This document shows positions 17,580-26,819 of a stretch of DNA of 64,000 bases, piece after piece. The DNA is from JBMNMU01 sp050953505 (GTDB lineage Bacteria > Bacillota > Clostridia > Peptostreptococcales > Anaerovoracaceae), in NCBI GenBank assembly GCA_050953505.1, contig JBMNMU010000001.1:372001-436000 (forward strand), given 5' to 3'. A program made the translations under genes and the position numbers. Numbering within the stretch: position 1 is the first letter of the stretch; every line of letters begins with the position of its first letter. A model generated the notes under the pieces. It was not told the DNA's origin and did no database searches. It saw only the letters and a program-made list of their open reading frames with translations.

Positions 17580-18863
17580 ATGAAGTCAACATTTCTATCA
17601 AAGGAAAAAAATGAAGTAAAATTTACAATGGAGTTCACTGCTGAAGAATTTGAAAAGGCTATCAACGAAGTATATCAATCCACAAAAGGAAGATATGCTG
17701 TTGATGGATTCAGAAAAGGAAAGGCTCCTAGGAAGCTCATTGAAGCGAACTATGGAGAAGATATATTCTTGGAAGACGCAATTAACAATATGTTCTCACA
17801 AGCATATCCTGAAGCATTGCAAAGCTTGGATATTTATCCTGTTGACTCACCTTCTGCCGAATTTGATAAAATCGAAAAAGGTAAGGGTTTTACCACTACT
17901 ATCACAGTTACCGTAAGACCTGAATTTGAGGTTAAGGATTATAAAGGTGTTAAAGTAAAAAAGATTGAGCATCCAGTTACAGAAGAGGATGTGGACAAGG
18001 ATCTGGAATCCCTTCAGAATAGAAACTCCAGATTGGTTACTGTAGAAAGAGCTGCTAAGGATGGGGATACTGTAATAATTGATTACGCTGGCTTTGTAGG
18101 GGATGATCAGTTCGAAGGCGGTACAGCTGAAAGACAGCCTCTGAAGTTAGGATCAGGATCTTTTATTCCTGGATTTGAAGAGCAGCTTATTGGTACCTCT
18201 GCTGGTGAAGAAAAAGATGTTGTCGTTACTTTCCCTGAGGAGTATCATTCAGAGGCTCTTTCTGGAAAAGAAGCGGTATTCAAGTGCAAGGTTCATGAAG
18301 TTAAAGAAACGGAAGTACCTGAGCTGAATGATGAGTTTGCTAAGGATGTCAGTGAATTTGATACTTTAGAAGAGCTTAAACAAAATATTAAAGAAAAGCT
18401 AGAAAAGAGCGCAGCTTCAAAAGTTGAGATGGAGACAAAAAATGCTATTCTAGAAAAGGTCTATGAAGCAAATGAAATAGATATCCCACAGATTATGGTA
18501 GATGAGCAAGCAGGGGCCATGGTACAAGAGCTGGCTCAGCAGCTTAGCTATCAAGGAATGAATTTAGAAATGTATTGCCAGTATCTTCAAAAGACTCCTG
18601 AAGACTTACAAGAGGAGTTTAAAGAGGATGCTTTGAAAAGGGTAAAAACAAGACTTTTGGTTGAAGCCGTTGCCAATGCAGAAGGTCTTGAGGCTAGCGA
18701 AGAGGAAATGGAAGCTGAACTTAAGGCTATGGCAGAGCATTACAAAATAGATGTGGATAAGCTTAGAAAAGACATGGGCTTTGAGAACTTTATGCTTATG
18801 GGGCAAGATATAAAAATGAGAAAAGCTGTTGATTTCATGTTTGAAAATGCCATAGTTGAGTAA
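17580..18863 (+). CDS. tig: Trigger factor
   Basis: Ribosome-associated chaperone and peptidyl-prolyl isomerase, 427 aa, normal length. The N-terminal ribosome-binding domain contains the conserved GFRKGKAPRKLIE loop (about residues 43-55). The FKBP-type PPIase domain spans about residues 150-245 (DGDTVIIDYAGFVGD, LGSGSFIPGFEEQL). A long helical C-terminal arm follows (about 250-427). The ribosome site TTAGGAGG lies 8 bp before ATG. It is followed by clpP, clpX and lon, the frequent firmicute order, and it has its own promoter at 17417. Confidence 0.97.
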   Translation: MKSTFLSKEKNEVKFTMEFTAEEFEKAINEVYQSTKGRYAVDGFRKGKAPRKLIEANYGEDIFLEDAINNMFSQAYPEALQSLDIYPVDSPSAEFDKIEKGKGFTTTITVTVRPEFEVKDYKGVKVKKIEHPVTEEDVDKDLESLQNRNSRLVTVERAAKDGDTVIIDYAGFVGDDQFEGGTAERQPLKLGSGSFIPGFEEQLIGTSAGEEKDVVVTFPEEYHSEALSGKEAVFKCKVHEVKETEVPELNDEFAKDVSEFDTLEELKQNIKEKLEKSAASKVEMETKNAILEKVYEANEIDIPQIMVDEQAGAMVQELAQQLSYQGMNLEMYCQYLQKTPEDLQEEFKEDALKRVKTRLLVEAVANAEGLEASEEEMEAELKAMAEHYKIDVDKLRKDMGFENFMLMGQDIKMRKAVDFMFENAIVE

Positions 18864-18910
18864 TATATACTAATAGACGATTCAAGAACATACAATTAAG
18901 TACTATAGAT

Positions 18911-19075
18911 TTTACCCAGGATTTTTAGTCAATGAAGCGTATATTCTGCCTTAAAAACACACAATGTTTTGAGGCAGAATATATTAAGCAGAAAAACATG
19001 TAATGACCTGGGGTAATTTGGGCAGAATGGTATTTGAAAAATGTAGCCGGATTAGCCCGATTTCAAATTCTGCCT
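18911..19075 (+). promoter_or_regulatory. Strongly structured leader between tig and clpP
   Basis: TTTTACCCAGG near 18911 can pair with CCTGGGGTAA near 19007, enclosing a hairpin formed by ATATTCTGCC (18941) and GGCAGAATAT (18973). A second hairpin uses GGCAGAAT (19021) and ATTCTGCC (19067) with an inner TTTGAAA/TTTCAAA. The last arm ends about 15 bp before the clpP ribosome site. This may be a terminator/antiterminator or a control element for clpP; no known family was recognised. Confidence 0.5.
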
Positions 19076-19101
19076 AATAAACATTAAAGGGAGGGGATTA
19101 G

Positions 19102-19698
19102 ATGACGTTAATTCCAATGGTAGTAGAACAGACAAATAGGGGAGAACGCTCCTATGACATCTATTCGAGGCTTTTAAAAGATAGAATAATATTCTTAGGG
19201 GGTGCAGTGGACGAAACTACTGCTAGTTTAGTTGTTGCACAGCTTTTGTTTTTAGAATCAGAAGATCCTGATAAGGACATAAGTTTCTATATAAATAGCC
19301 CTGGTGGAAGTGTAACTGCTGGCATGGCTATTTATGATACAATGCAGTATATAAAACCAGATGTTTCTACCATATGCATTGGTATGGCAGCAAGCATGGG
19401 TGCGTTTCTACTTTCGTCAGGGGCAAAAGGAAAGAGATTCGCATTACCTAATTCAGAAATAATGATTCATCAGCCTTTGGGCGGCATCAATGGTCAGGCA
19501 GAAGATATTCGTATCCATGCTGACAGAATCATTAAGACAAGAGAAAAACTAAACCAAATTCTCAGTGAAAACACTGGGCAAGATATTGCTCGTATTGCAC
19601 GAGATACAGACCGTGATAATTTCATGGATGCAGACGATGCGGTAGCTTATGGTATTATAGACAAAGTAATTAGAAAGAGGGGGTTGGCTAGTGAGTAA
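19102..19698 (+). CDS. clpP: ATP-dependent Clp protease proteolytic subunit
   Basis: Serine protease that forms the ClpP tetradecamer chamber, 198 aa, standard length. The catalytic serine is in GMAASMGAFLLSSG (near residue 98), the catalytic histidine in EIMIHQPLGG (near 123), and the acid in the DRDNFMDADDAVAYG region. SFYINSPGGSVTAGMAIYD forms the substrate-binding strand. GGGAGGGG is the ribosome site. It overlaps clpX by 8 bp, so chamber and unfoldase are made together. No CtsR-type GGTCAAA tandem operator was found upstream. Confidence 0.98.
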   Translation: MTLIPMVVEQTNRGERSYDIYSRLLKDRIIFLGGAVDETTASLVVAQLLFLESEDPDKDISFYINSPGGSVTAGMAIYDTMQYIKPDVSTICIGMAASMGAFLLSSGAKGKRFALPNSEIMIHQPLGGINGQAEDIRIHADRIIKTREKLNQILSENTGQDIARIARDTDRDNFMDADDAVAYGIIDKVIRKRGLASE

Positions 19699-20974
19699 GT
19701 ATGATGAATCGAAACAGTTAAAGTGTTCGTTTTGTGGAAAACCACAAGACCAGGTCAGAAGACTAGTAGCGGGCCCGAATGTTTATATATGTGATGAATG
19801 TATAGAACTTTGCCAAGATATTATCAAGGAAGAGTTCTCTAATATGATAGATTATAGTGAAGAAGGCGGCAGTACATTTAAATTACCTAAACCAAAGGAA
19901 ATAGCTGCAATCTTATCTGAGCATGTAATCGGACAGGAAAATGCAAAGAAAGCCTTAGCTGTTGCTGTTTACAATCACTATAAAAGAGTAAACAATCTGG
20001 GTAAACTAGAAAACGATGGTGTAGAAATACAAAAAAGTAATATTGTTATGCTCGGGCCTACAGGGTCCGGAAAAACTCTTCTTGCTCAGACCCTGGCGAA
20101 GATTCTTGATGTGCCTTTTGCCATTGCTGATGCAACAGCACTGACGGAAGCGGGTTACGTAGGAGAAGATGTTGAAAATATACTGCTAAAGCTGATACAA
20201 GCGGCAGATTATGATATCGAAAAAGCCCAGAAGGGTATCGTTTATGTTGATGAAATAGATAAAATTGCTAGAAAATCTGAAAATCCGTCCATTACAAGAG
20301 ATGTAAGCGGTGAAGGCGTGCAGCAAGCTCTATTGAAGATACTAGAAGGAACTGTTGCTAGCGTCCCTCCACAAGGTGGAAGAAAGCATCCTCATCAGGA
20401 CTTCATTCAATTTGATACCACCAATGTACTGTTTATCTGTGGCGGTGCTTTTGATGGTTTGGATAAGATTATTCAAAGAAGAATTGGAGAAAAGACGATT
20501 GGATTCAACTCTGATATCAAATATTCTAAGGTGGAGGCTTCCGAAATTATAAAGAAGGTACAGGCAGAGGACCTTCTTAAATATGGATTGATTCCGGAAT
20601 TTATAGGCAGACTACCGGTAATGGTTACACTGCAAGAGCTGGATAAAGATGCTTTGGTTAGAATTATTAAAGAACCTAAGAATGCTATTCTAAAGCAATA
20701 TAAAAAGCTCTTTATGATGGATGGTGTAGAGCTTGAGATAGAAGATGATGCCATAGCAAGGGTTGCCGAGAAAGCCATCGAAAGAAAAACCGGTGCCAGG
20801 GGCTTAAGAAGCATATTGGAACATGTTATGACAGACATTATGTATGAGCTTCCATCAAGAGAAGACATTGCGAAGTGTATTATTACAAAAGGAACAATAG
20901 ATAACAATTCAGAGCCGGCTTTGGTGCTTGTAGAAAATAAGCAGCGGGGAAAGAAAAAAGAAGAGACTGCGTGA
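19691..20974 (+). CDS. clpX: ATP-dependent Clp protease ATP-binding subunit ClpX
   Basis: AAA+ unfoldase partner of ClpP, 427 aa. The N-terminal C4 zinc-binding domain is visible (CSFCGKPQDQ with CDECIELC). It has Walker A GPTGSGKT, Walker B VYVDEIDKIA, the GYVGEDVE pore loop, an IGF-type ClpP-docking loop seen as KTIGFNS, and sensor-2 GARGLRS. The start is GTG inside the end of clpP, preceded by AGAGGGGG. An intrinsic terminator follows at 20977. Confidence 0.98.
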   Translation: MSKYDESKQLKCSFCGKPQDQVRRLVAGPNVYICDECIELCQDIIKEEFSNMIDYSEEGGSTFKLPKPKEIAAILSEHVIGQENAKKALAVAVYNHYKRVNNLGKLENDGVEIQKSNIVMLGPTGSGKTLLAQTLAKILDVPFAIADATALTEAGYVGEDVENILLKLIQAADYDIEKAQKGIVYVDEIDKIARKSENPSITRDVSGEGVQQALLKILEGTVASVPPQGGRKHPHQDFIQFDTTNVLFICGGAFDGLDKIIQRRIGEKTIGFNSDIKYSKVEASEIIKKVQAEDLLKYGLIPEFIGRLPVMVTLQELDKDALVRIIKEPKNAILKQYKKLFMMDGVELEIEDDAIARVAEKAIERKTGARGLRSILEHVMTDIMYELPSREDIAKCIITKGTIDNNSEPALVLVENKQRGKKKEETA

Positions 20975-20976
20975 TT

Positions 20977-21004
20977 AGCAGGCGGCGGTGCCGCCTGCTT
21001 TTTT
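20977..21004 (+). terminator. Intrinsic terminator after clpX
   Basis: AGCAGGCGGC and GCCGCCTGCT form a GC-rich 10-bp stem followed by TTTTTT. Confidence 0.92.
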
Positions 21005-21202
21005 AGAATAGGGCCATTAGGGCGGATTACCTATGAGAGCAAATCCTGCGATTTTGCGGTTTGGTTCAATAAGCGATCAGATGGGTACAATAACAATCTA
21101 TACATTAATATCCTGATTTGTAGTTTTCATTTTACATTGTCAGCAAATTTTTACACCACCCCAGAACCGGTGAGGTAAATAGGGGTAGATAAGGAGGAGA
21201 AA

Positions 21203-23689
21203 ATGACAGAGGACAACATTAAGAAATTGAATGAGACCATGGATGAAGAAAAGGAAAAAGACAATCCACAGGACGATCAAGAAATCATAAATGATGTAGA
21301 AGATGTAGAAAACATAATAGATGAGCCAGACGAGGATGATGAGCTAGATGAAAACCAGTCAAATAAAAATATGAGGGTAATGCCCATGATTCCCCTTAGA
21401 GGGCTATCCATTTTCCCATACATGGTCCTTCATTTTGATATAGGAAGAGAAAAGTCTATTAGTGCCTTAGAAAAGGCCATGATGTTGAATCAATTAGTAT
21501 TTCTTTCAGCGCAAAAGGATGCTGACACAGACCTTCCTACTCGTGACGATTTTTACCATACAGGAACCATTGCTAAAATTAAGCAGATGCTTAAATTACC
21601 AGGGGATGCTATAAGGGTATTGGTAGAAGGCGTCAGTAGAGGGGAAATTAAAGAGGTCATCCACGAGGTACCATATTTTAAATGTGCGGTGAATAAAATT
21701 GAAGAAGTGGAGTTTACGGATATCCCTAATAGGATAGTGGCCTTAATGCGGACGGTTCTCAACAATTTCGAGGATTATCTTGGCTTAAACCCAAAGGCTA
21801 CACCTGAGATTTTTCCATCTGTAGCTTCCGTGGAGCAACCGGGCAGACTTGCTGATGTAATAACCTCTCATTTAGATGTAAAGACAGAGGAAAAACAGAA
21901 GATACTGGAAGCCATCGACCCTGAAAAGCGACTAGAGCTTGTCAATGAATTGCTAATTAGAGAAATCGAGATTCTAACCATTGAACAGGATATTAACTTT
22001 AAGGTTAAAAATCAAATCAGTAAGGTTCAAAGGGAATACTATTTAAGAGAGCAAATGCGTGCCATTCAAGAGGAGTTAGGTCAAGATATCGATATTGAGG
22101 ACGAAATAGACGAATGGAAAAAACAGCTGAAAAAGCTAAAGCTTGCTCCAAAAGTAACAGAGAAAATTGAAAAAGAAATTAACAGATTATCCAAGATCCA
22201 ACCTTCCTCAGCCGAGGGTGGTGTAATCAGAACTTACATTGAATGGATATTCGCTCTACCTTGGAATAAAACCTCAAAAGGAACCATAGACCTTGAAAAG
22301 GCTGAGGCAACTTTGAATGAGGATCACTACGGATTGGAAAAGGTAAAAGAAAGAGTCTTGGAATATCTAGCTGTTATGAAGCTTTCTAAGAGCATGAGAG
22401 GACCTATCTTATGTCTAGTAGGCCCTCCAGGAGTAGGAAAGACGTCCGTTGCTAGATCCATTGCTAGGGCCGTCAACCGAGAATTTGTGAGAATGTCCTT
22501 GGGAGGCGTACGTGATGAAGCTGAAATCCGAGGCCATAGAAGAACCTATATAGGGGCTATCCCTGGTAGAGTTATTTCTGCTATTAAAGAAGCTGGAACC
22601 AATAATCCCGTATTTCTTTTTGACGAGGTTGATAAGATAGGAGCAGACTTTAGAGGGGACCCTGCCTCCGCCTTACTGGAGGTACTTGATCCAGAACAGA
22701 ACAAGGAGTTTATGGATCACTATCTAGAGCTGCCATTTGATCTTTCAAAGGTTATGTTTATAACAACTGCAAATACCACAGAGACTATTCCACGTCCTTT
22801 GCTGGACAGAATGGAAGTCATTTATGTACCGGGTTATACAGAAGAAGAAAAGGTAAAGATTGCACAAAGGTATCTGATACCAAAGAAAACAAAGGAGCAT
22901 GGTCTATCGGAAAAAAATCTGACAATGTCGGAATCAACCATCAGGAGCATTATCAATCACTATACTAGAGAATCCGGGGTGAGGAATCTAGAAAGAGAAA
23001 TTGCTAATGTCTGCAGAAAGGCAGCCAGAAAGGTTGTAGAGGGTGATATTACTAGACTTCGTATCACTGCTGCAAATATTGAAAAATATCTTGGCAAAAA
23101 GAAATTCCGATATGATATTATAGAAGGTGAGAATGAAATTGGTGTAACCACAGGTCTTGCTTGGACTTCTGTGGGAGGAGATACCCTATTCATTGAAACC
23201 ACAATGATTCACGGTAGTGGAAAGTTGGTTTTGACAGGACAGTTGGGTGAGGTTATGCAGGAATCCGCAAAGGCAGGAATCAGCTATATTCGCTCAATAA
23301 GTGATAAATTGGGTATTGACGAAAATTTCTATAAAGATTATGACCTACACATTCATATCCCTGAGGGGGCTACGCCAAAGGACGGCCCATCTGCGGGTGT
23401 GACTATGTGTACAGCGATTATTTCTACCCTTACCAATACACCAGTTCGGAAAGAAGTAGCTATGACAGGAGAAATTACCCTTCGTGGTAAGGTCTTACCG
23501 GTAGGTGGTATTCGTGAGAAGGTCCTTGCTGCCCACCGTGCAGGAATCAAAAAGGTTCTATTGCCATCTGAAAATGCGGTGGATCTAGAGGAAATCCCTG
23601 CAAATGTAAGGAAAAGTATGGAATTCGTTCTTATCGACAAGGTGAGTGATGCCTTGGAGCATGCTTTGATAAAAAAGGATAATGAATAA
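21203..23689 (+). CDS. lon: ATP-dependent protease Lon
   Basis: LonA serine protease, 828 aa. An acidic, low-complexity N-terminal extension (about residues 1-55, rich in D and E) precedes the substrate-binding domain that starts at MPMIPLRGLSIFPYMVLHF. The AAA+ module has Walker A GPPGVGKTS and Walker B VFLFDEVDKIG. The C-terminal protease domain has the catalytic serine in PKDGPSAGVT and the lysine in the GGIREKVLAAHRAGIKKV segment. The acidic extension is longer than in typical Lon proteins. AAGGAGG lies 5 bp before ATG. A partial hairpin precedes the ribosome site (21146-21179). The stop overlaps the engB start by one base. Confidence 0.97.
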   Translation: MTEDNIKKLNETMDEEKEKDNPQDDQEIINDVEDVENIIDEPDEDDELDENQSNKNMRVMPMIPLRGLSIFPYMVLHFDIGREKSISALEKAMMLNQLVFLSAQKDADTDLPTRDDFYHTGTIAKIKQMLKLPGDAIRVLVEGVSRGEIKEVIHEVPYFKCAVNKIEEVEFTDIPNRIVALMRTVLNNFEDYLGLNPKATPEIFPSVASVEQPGRLADVITSHLDVKTEEKQKILEAIDPEKRLELVNELLIREIEILTIEQDINFKVKNQISKVQREYYLREQMRAIQEELGQDIDIEDEIDEWKKQLKKLKLAPKVTEKIEKEINRLSKIQPSSAEGGVIRTYIEWIFALPWNKTSKGTIDLEKAEATLNEDHYGLEKVKERVLEYLAVMKLSKSMRGPILCLVGPPGVGKTSVARSIARAVNREFVRMSLGGVRDEAEIRGHRRTYIGAIPGRVISAIKEAGTNNPVFLFDEVDKIGADFRGDPASALLEVLDPEQNKEFMDHYLELPFDLSKVMFITTANTTETIPRPLLDRMEVIYVPGYTEEEKVKIAQRYLIPKKTKEHGLSEKNLTMSESTIRSIINHYTRESGVRNLEREIANVCRKAARKVVEGDITRLRITAANIEKYLGKKKFRYDIIEGENEIGVTTGLAWTSVGGDTLFIETTMIHGSGKLVLTGQLGEVMQESAKAGISYIRSISDKLGIDENFYKDYDLHIHIPEGATPKDGPSAGVTMCTAIISTLTNTPVRKEVAMTGEITLRGKVLPVGGIREKVLAAHRAGIKKVLLPSENAVDLEEIPANVRKSMEFVLIDKVSDALEHALIKKDNE

Positions 23690-24276
23690 TGATCATAAAA
23701 AAGGCTGATTTAGAGGCCGTAGCAGTAAAACAAGAACAATATCCGGAGGACAATCTGAAAGAGATTGCTTTTGTAGGTCGATCCAACGTAGGAAAGTCCT
23801 CCTTGTTAAATTTATTGGTAAATAGGAAAAATCTAGCTAGAGTCAGTGGAAGCCCTGGAAAAACAAGGACCATCAACTTTTATAGAATTAATGATGAATT
23901 CCGTATCGTAGATTTACCTGGTTATGGATATGCTAAGATTTCCAAATCTATTATTGAAAACTGGGGAGATATGATAGAGGGCTACCTGTCAAATAGGCAG
24001 GGGCTTATTGGGGTTGTCCAGTTGGTGGATATCAGGCATAAGCCTACAGCTCAAGATATTCAAATGTACCAATGGCTGAAGCACTATGGGCTAGATGGAC
24101 TGGTAGTTGCTACTAAAGCGGATAAATTATCACGAAATGAAATATTTAAAAACCTTAATGCTATAAGAAAAACATTGGAGCTTTCTCAAGAGGATAAAAT
24201 TATTCCTGTATCCTCATTAAAGAGAACAGGGTATGAAGATCTTCTTCATGAACTCGATAAGCTTTTGGAGGCCTAA
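23689..24276 (+). CDS. engB: Ribosome biogenesis GTP-binding protein EngB/YsxC
   Basis: Small GTPase required for 50S subunit assembly, 195 aa, typical length. GTP-binding motifs: G1 GRSNVGKSS, G2 region KTRTIN, G3 DLPGYGYAK, G4 TKAD, G5 SSLKRTG. The ATG overlaps the lon stop (TAATG), so the two genes are translationally linked, an arrangement common in Firmicutes. Confidence 0.97.
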   Translation: MIIKKADLEAVAVKQEQYPEDNLKEIAFVGRSNVGKSSLLNLLVNRKNLARVSGSPGKTRTINFYRINDEFRIVDLPGYGYAKISKSIIENWGDMIEGYLSNRQGLIGVVQLVDIRHKPTAQDIQMYQWLKHYGLDGLVVATKADKLSRNEIFKNLNAIRKTLELSQEDKIIPVSSLKRTGYEDLLHELDKLLEA

Positions 24277-24278
24277 AG

Positions 24279-24620
24279 ATGCAATTTGTTTTTCTGCGAA
24301 TTTTAATCAAAAGAATAAAAGCAATCAAATTCTTCATGAAGGATAAGACTGTACCCTTTAGGAAAAAACTTCTTGTAGGTTTTGGGATATTTTACCTACT
24401 TTGGCCCTTGGACATTATTCCCACACCTATCCTATTGTTTGGTATTGTAGACGACATTGTTCTTTGGGTATTTATTCTATGGTATCTTAAGGATGAGCTG
24501 GATAATTACTGGCTTGGGGATGATACACAACGGGCAGAAAAAAAATATTATGGCAAAAACATCATAAATGATGTAAAATTTGAAGTGGAGCAAGATCAAG
24601 ACAGCAAAGAAGGAGAATAA
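24279..24620 (+). CDS. YkvA-family (DUF1232) membrane protein
   Basis: 113-aa protein with the DUF1232 hallmark: a basic KDKTVPFRKKLLVG segment, then LLWPLDIIPTPILLFGIVDD and a second hydrophobic helix. The function of the family is unknown. It starts 2 bp after engB, and hpt begins at the base after its stop, so it is part of the lon-engB-hpt run. The C-terminal 30 residues are charged. Confidence 0.8.
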   Translation: MQFVFLRILIKRIKAIKFFMKDKTVPFRKKLLVGFGIFYLLWPLDIIPTPILLFGIVDDIVLWVFILWYLKDELDNYWLGDDTQRAEKKYYGKNIINDVKFEVEQDQDSKEGE

Positions 24621-25157
24621 ATGAAAAAAAAGTATACTTTTGGCGAGGTTCTAATTACAGAAGAGCAGCTAAAGCAAAGGGTCAAGGAACTTGGACAACA
24701 AATCTCTGAAGATTTTAAAGGGGAGGAGATTCTTGTGGTTGGCATCCTAAAGGGCGCCGTTTTGTTTTTGAGTGACTTGATTCGAGAAATTACAGTGGAC
24801 ACAAAAATTGATTTTATGGCAGTTACAAGCTATGGAGCATCTACAAAAAGCTCTGGTGTTGTAAGAATCCTAAAAGACTTGGATACCGGAATAGAGGACC
24901 TAAACGTTATAATAGTAGAAGATATTATTGATTCAGGCATTACGCTTAACTACTTACACAATTATCTTCTTGGTAGGCAACCAAAAACATTAAAGATATG
25001 TACTCTTTTAGACAAACCGGAAAGAAGAGAAGTAGATCATGTCAAGCCGGATTACGTAGGCTTCGAAGTAGGAAATAAATTTATAGTAGGCTATGGGTTA
25101 GATTATAACCAAAAGTATAGAAATCTTCCCTATATTAGTTGCCTTGAAGAGGTATAG
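24621..25157 (+). CDS. hpt: Hypoxanthine phosphoribosyltransferase
   Basis: Purine-salvage enzyme that makes IMP or GMP from hypoxanthine or guanine and PRPP, 178 aa. The PRPP loop VIIVEDIIDSGITL is near residues 95-108, LKGAVLFLSDLIRE is the pyrophosphate-binding loop, and the base-specificity region is PDYVGFEV. AAGGAGAA precedes ATG. It is located next to pduL and deoC, which handle deoxynucleoside carbon. Confidence 0.96.
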   Translation: MKKKYTFGEVLITEEQLKQRVKELGQQISEDFKGEEILVVGILKGAVLFLSDLIREITVDTKIDFMAVTSYGASTKSSGVVRILKDLDTGIEDLNVIIVEDIIDSGITLNYLHNYLLGRQPKTLKICTLLDKPERREVDHVKPDYVGFEVGNKFIVGYGLDYNQKYRNLPYISCLEEV

Positions 25158-25264
25158 TATATAGGCTAATATCAAGTCATATTTTTCATGATCTTGTGAG
25201 AGCTTGAGAGACTTGTTTAACAAGCCAAAATTAAATATTAATAAAAAAACAAAGGAGAGAAAAA

Positions 25265-25840
25265 ATGGGTTACAAAGCAGAAGTAGGATTATCAAACAAG
25301 CACCTTCATTTAAAGGAAGAAGATGTTGAAATATTATTTGGAAAGGGACATACTCTTACGCCGACTAAAGCATTAAAGCAACCAGGCCAGTTCGCTTGTG
25401 AGGAAAAGGTTGATATCGTTGGGCCAAAAGGAACTTTAAAGGGTATTAGGGTCCTTGGGCCAGCTAGAAAAGAAACTCAGGTAGAACTAGCTAAGACTGA
25501 TGCAAGAGCCCTAGGAGTTAATGCACCTGTAAGAGAATCAGGTAAGCTGGAAGGCACACCAGGTGTTAAGCTGGTTGGACCTGCTGGTGAAGTTGAATTA
25601 GATCATGGTGCTATTGTTGCTTTAAGACATATCCACCTATCCCAGGAGCAGGCTGAAGAGGCAGGCGTTAAGGATAAGGAATTTGTAAGCATTAAGTTTG
25701 AAGGTGAAAGAGGCCTTATTTTTGATAATGTACTAGTACGAGCTGGGGAAGGCCATGAAAGAGAGATTCATCTTGATACAGACGAAGGAAATGCAGCAGG
25801 GTTAAATAACGGAGACCTTGGTGAAATCATAAAAGCGTAG
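25265..25840 (+). CDS. pduL: Phosphate propanoyltransferase PduL
   Basis: Acyl-CoA:phosphate acyltransferase that converts acetyl- or propanoyl-CoA to the acyl phosphate, 191 aa. It has two PduL repeats with the zinc-binding histidines: NKHLHLKEEDVEILFG near the N-terminus and LRHIHLSQEQAEEAG in the second half. No N-terminal encapsulation peptide precedes the first domain and no microcompartment shell genes are near, so this is likely the free cytosolic enzyme used for acetyl phosphate and ATP formation. AAAGGAG precedes ATG. deoC begins 5 bp after its stop; DeoC releases acetaldehyde, which could feed PduL after oxidation to acetyl-CoA (inferred). Confidence 0.92.
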   Translation: MGYKAEVGLSNKHLHLKEEDVEILFGKGHTLTPTKALKQPGQFACEEKVDIVGPKGTLKGIRVLGPARKETQVELAKTDARALGVNAPVRESGKLEGTPGVKLVGPAGEVELDHGAIVALRHIHLSQEQAEEAGVKDKEFVSIKFEGERGLIFDNVLVRAGEGHEREIHLDTDEGNAAGLNNGDLGEIIKA

Positions 25841-25845
25841 ATAGA

Positions 25846-26538
25846 ATGTGGCCTAAATGTGAAATGAAGGATTTCAATTTGTATTTTGACCATACTCTTT
25901 TGAAGCCTGAAGCTATCAAAGCGGATATTATCCGCCTTTGTAACGAAGCTAAAGAATATAGGTTTTATGCAGTTTGTGTAAATTCATCTTATGTTCCCCT
26001 AGCAGTTTCAGAGCTTCAGAACACAGGGATAAAGGTAGCAGCTGTTGTAGGTTTTCCTCTGGGGGCATGCAGCACAGAAGCCAAGGCATTTGAAACAACC
26101 TGGGCTTGTATGCAGGGTGCTCAGGAGATTGATATGGTTATTTCTGTAGGCGCTCTTAAGGACAAAGACTATGACTATGTTCGAGAGGATATTGCTGCTG
26201 TGGTAGAAGCGGCCAAGGAATACAGTGCCATTACAAAGGTTATATTAGAAACTTGCCTTCTTTCTGAGGAAGAGATCATCAAAGCCTGCCAACTATCCAA
26301 AGAGGCGGGAGCAGATTTTGTGAAGACCTCAACAGGTTTTAACAAAAAAGGGGCAACTTCTCATGATATTGCGCTGATGAAAAAGACTGTAGGAGATTCT
26401 ATGAGAGTAAAGGCTTCCGGTGGTATTAGAGATTATAGCAAGGCTGTTGAGATGATTGAGGCAGGTGCTGATCGAATTGGAGCCAGTGCTTCAGTACATA
26501 TAGTAAGGGAAAGTAGACAAAATTCATCCCAGAAATAA
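25846..26538 (+). CDS. deoC: Deoxyribose-phosphate aldolase
   Basis: Class I aldolase cleaving 2-deoxyribose 5-phosphate to acetaldehyde and glyceraldehyde 3-phosphate, 230 aa. FDHTLLKPEA opens the barrel. VVGFPLGA and EIDMVISVGALK follow. The Schiff-base lysine is in DFVKTSTGF and the second lysine in VKASGGIRD. ATG 25846 has no strong ribosome site; a second ATG at 25864 (MKDFNLYFDHTLLK) is equally possible. It is adjacent to pduL and near hpt, suggesting a small nucleoside-carbon salvage group. Confidence 0.95.
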   Translation: MWPKCEMKDFNLYFDHTLLKPEAIKADIIRLCNEAKEYRFYAVCVNSSYVPLAVSELQNTGIKVAAVVGFPLGACSTEAKAFETTWACMQGAQEIDMVISVGALKDKDYDYVREDIAAVVEAAKEYSAITKVILETCLLSEEEIIKACQLSKEAGADFVKTSTGFNKKGATSHDIALMKKTVGDSMRVKASGGIRDYSKAVEMIEAGADRIGASASVHIVRESRQNSSQK

Positions 26539-26569
26539 GTATGATTTAATAAATCTGGAGCCATGGTCG

Positions 26570-26644
26570 GTCCAAAGGGGATTTCTGCCTCATGGACCAC
26601 CAACGGCCCGGATTTTTCATTTCACACCCTAACCTGGGCGTTGG
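26570..26644 (+). other. Structured intergenic DNA between deoC and lgt
   Basis: GGTCC/GGACC with TGG/CCA extensions forms one hairpin. Just after it CCAACG (26600) pairs with CGTTGG (26639-26644) around an AT-rich loop. It is probably the transcription end of deoC. The rest of the 281-bp gap shows only a TATAAT at 26781, a possible lgt -10 without a good -35. Confidence 0.4.
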
Positions 26645-26819
26645 CCCCGGTTGCAATTTCAGCAGATAGTAACACAAAACCCCTCCGACAGCTTGCAACT
26701 GCAACCAAGGTCTACGCCACTACTATGTGTAAACAATAAAACTATTTCAAATACACGTCCTAAAGTGAACCCCAACTGGATATAATAAATACGTAACATT
26801 TGATAAGGAGGATTATATA

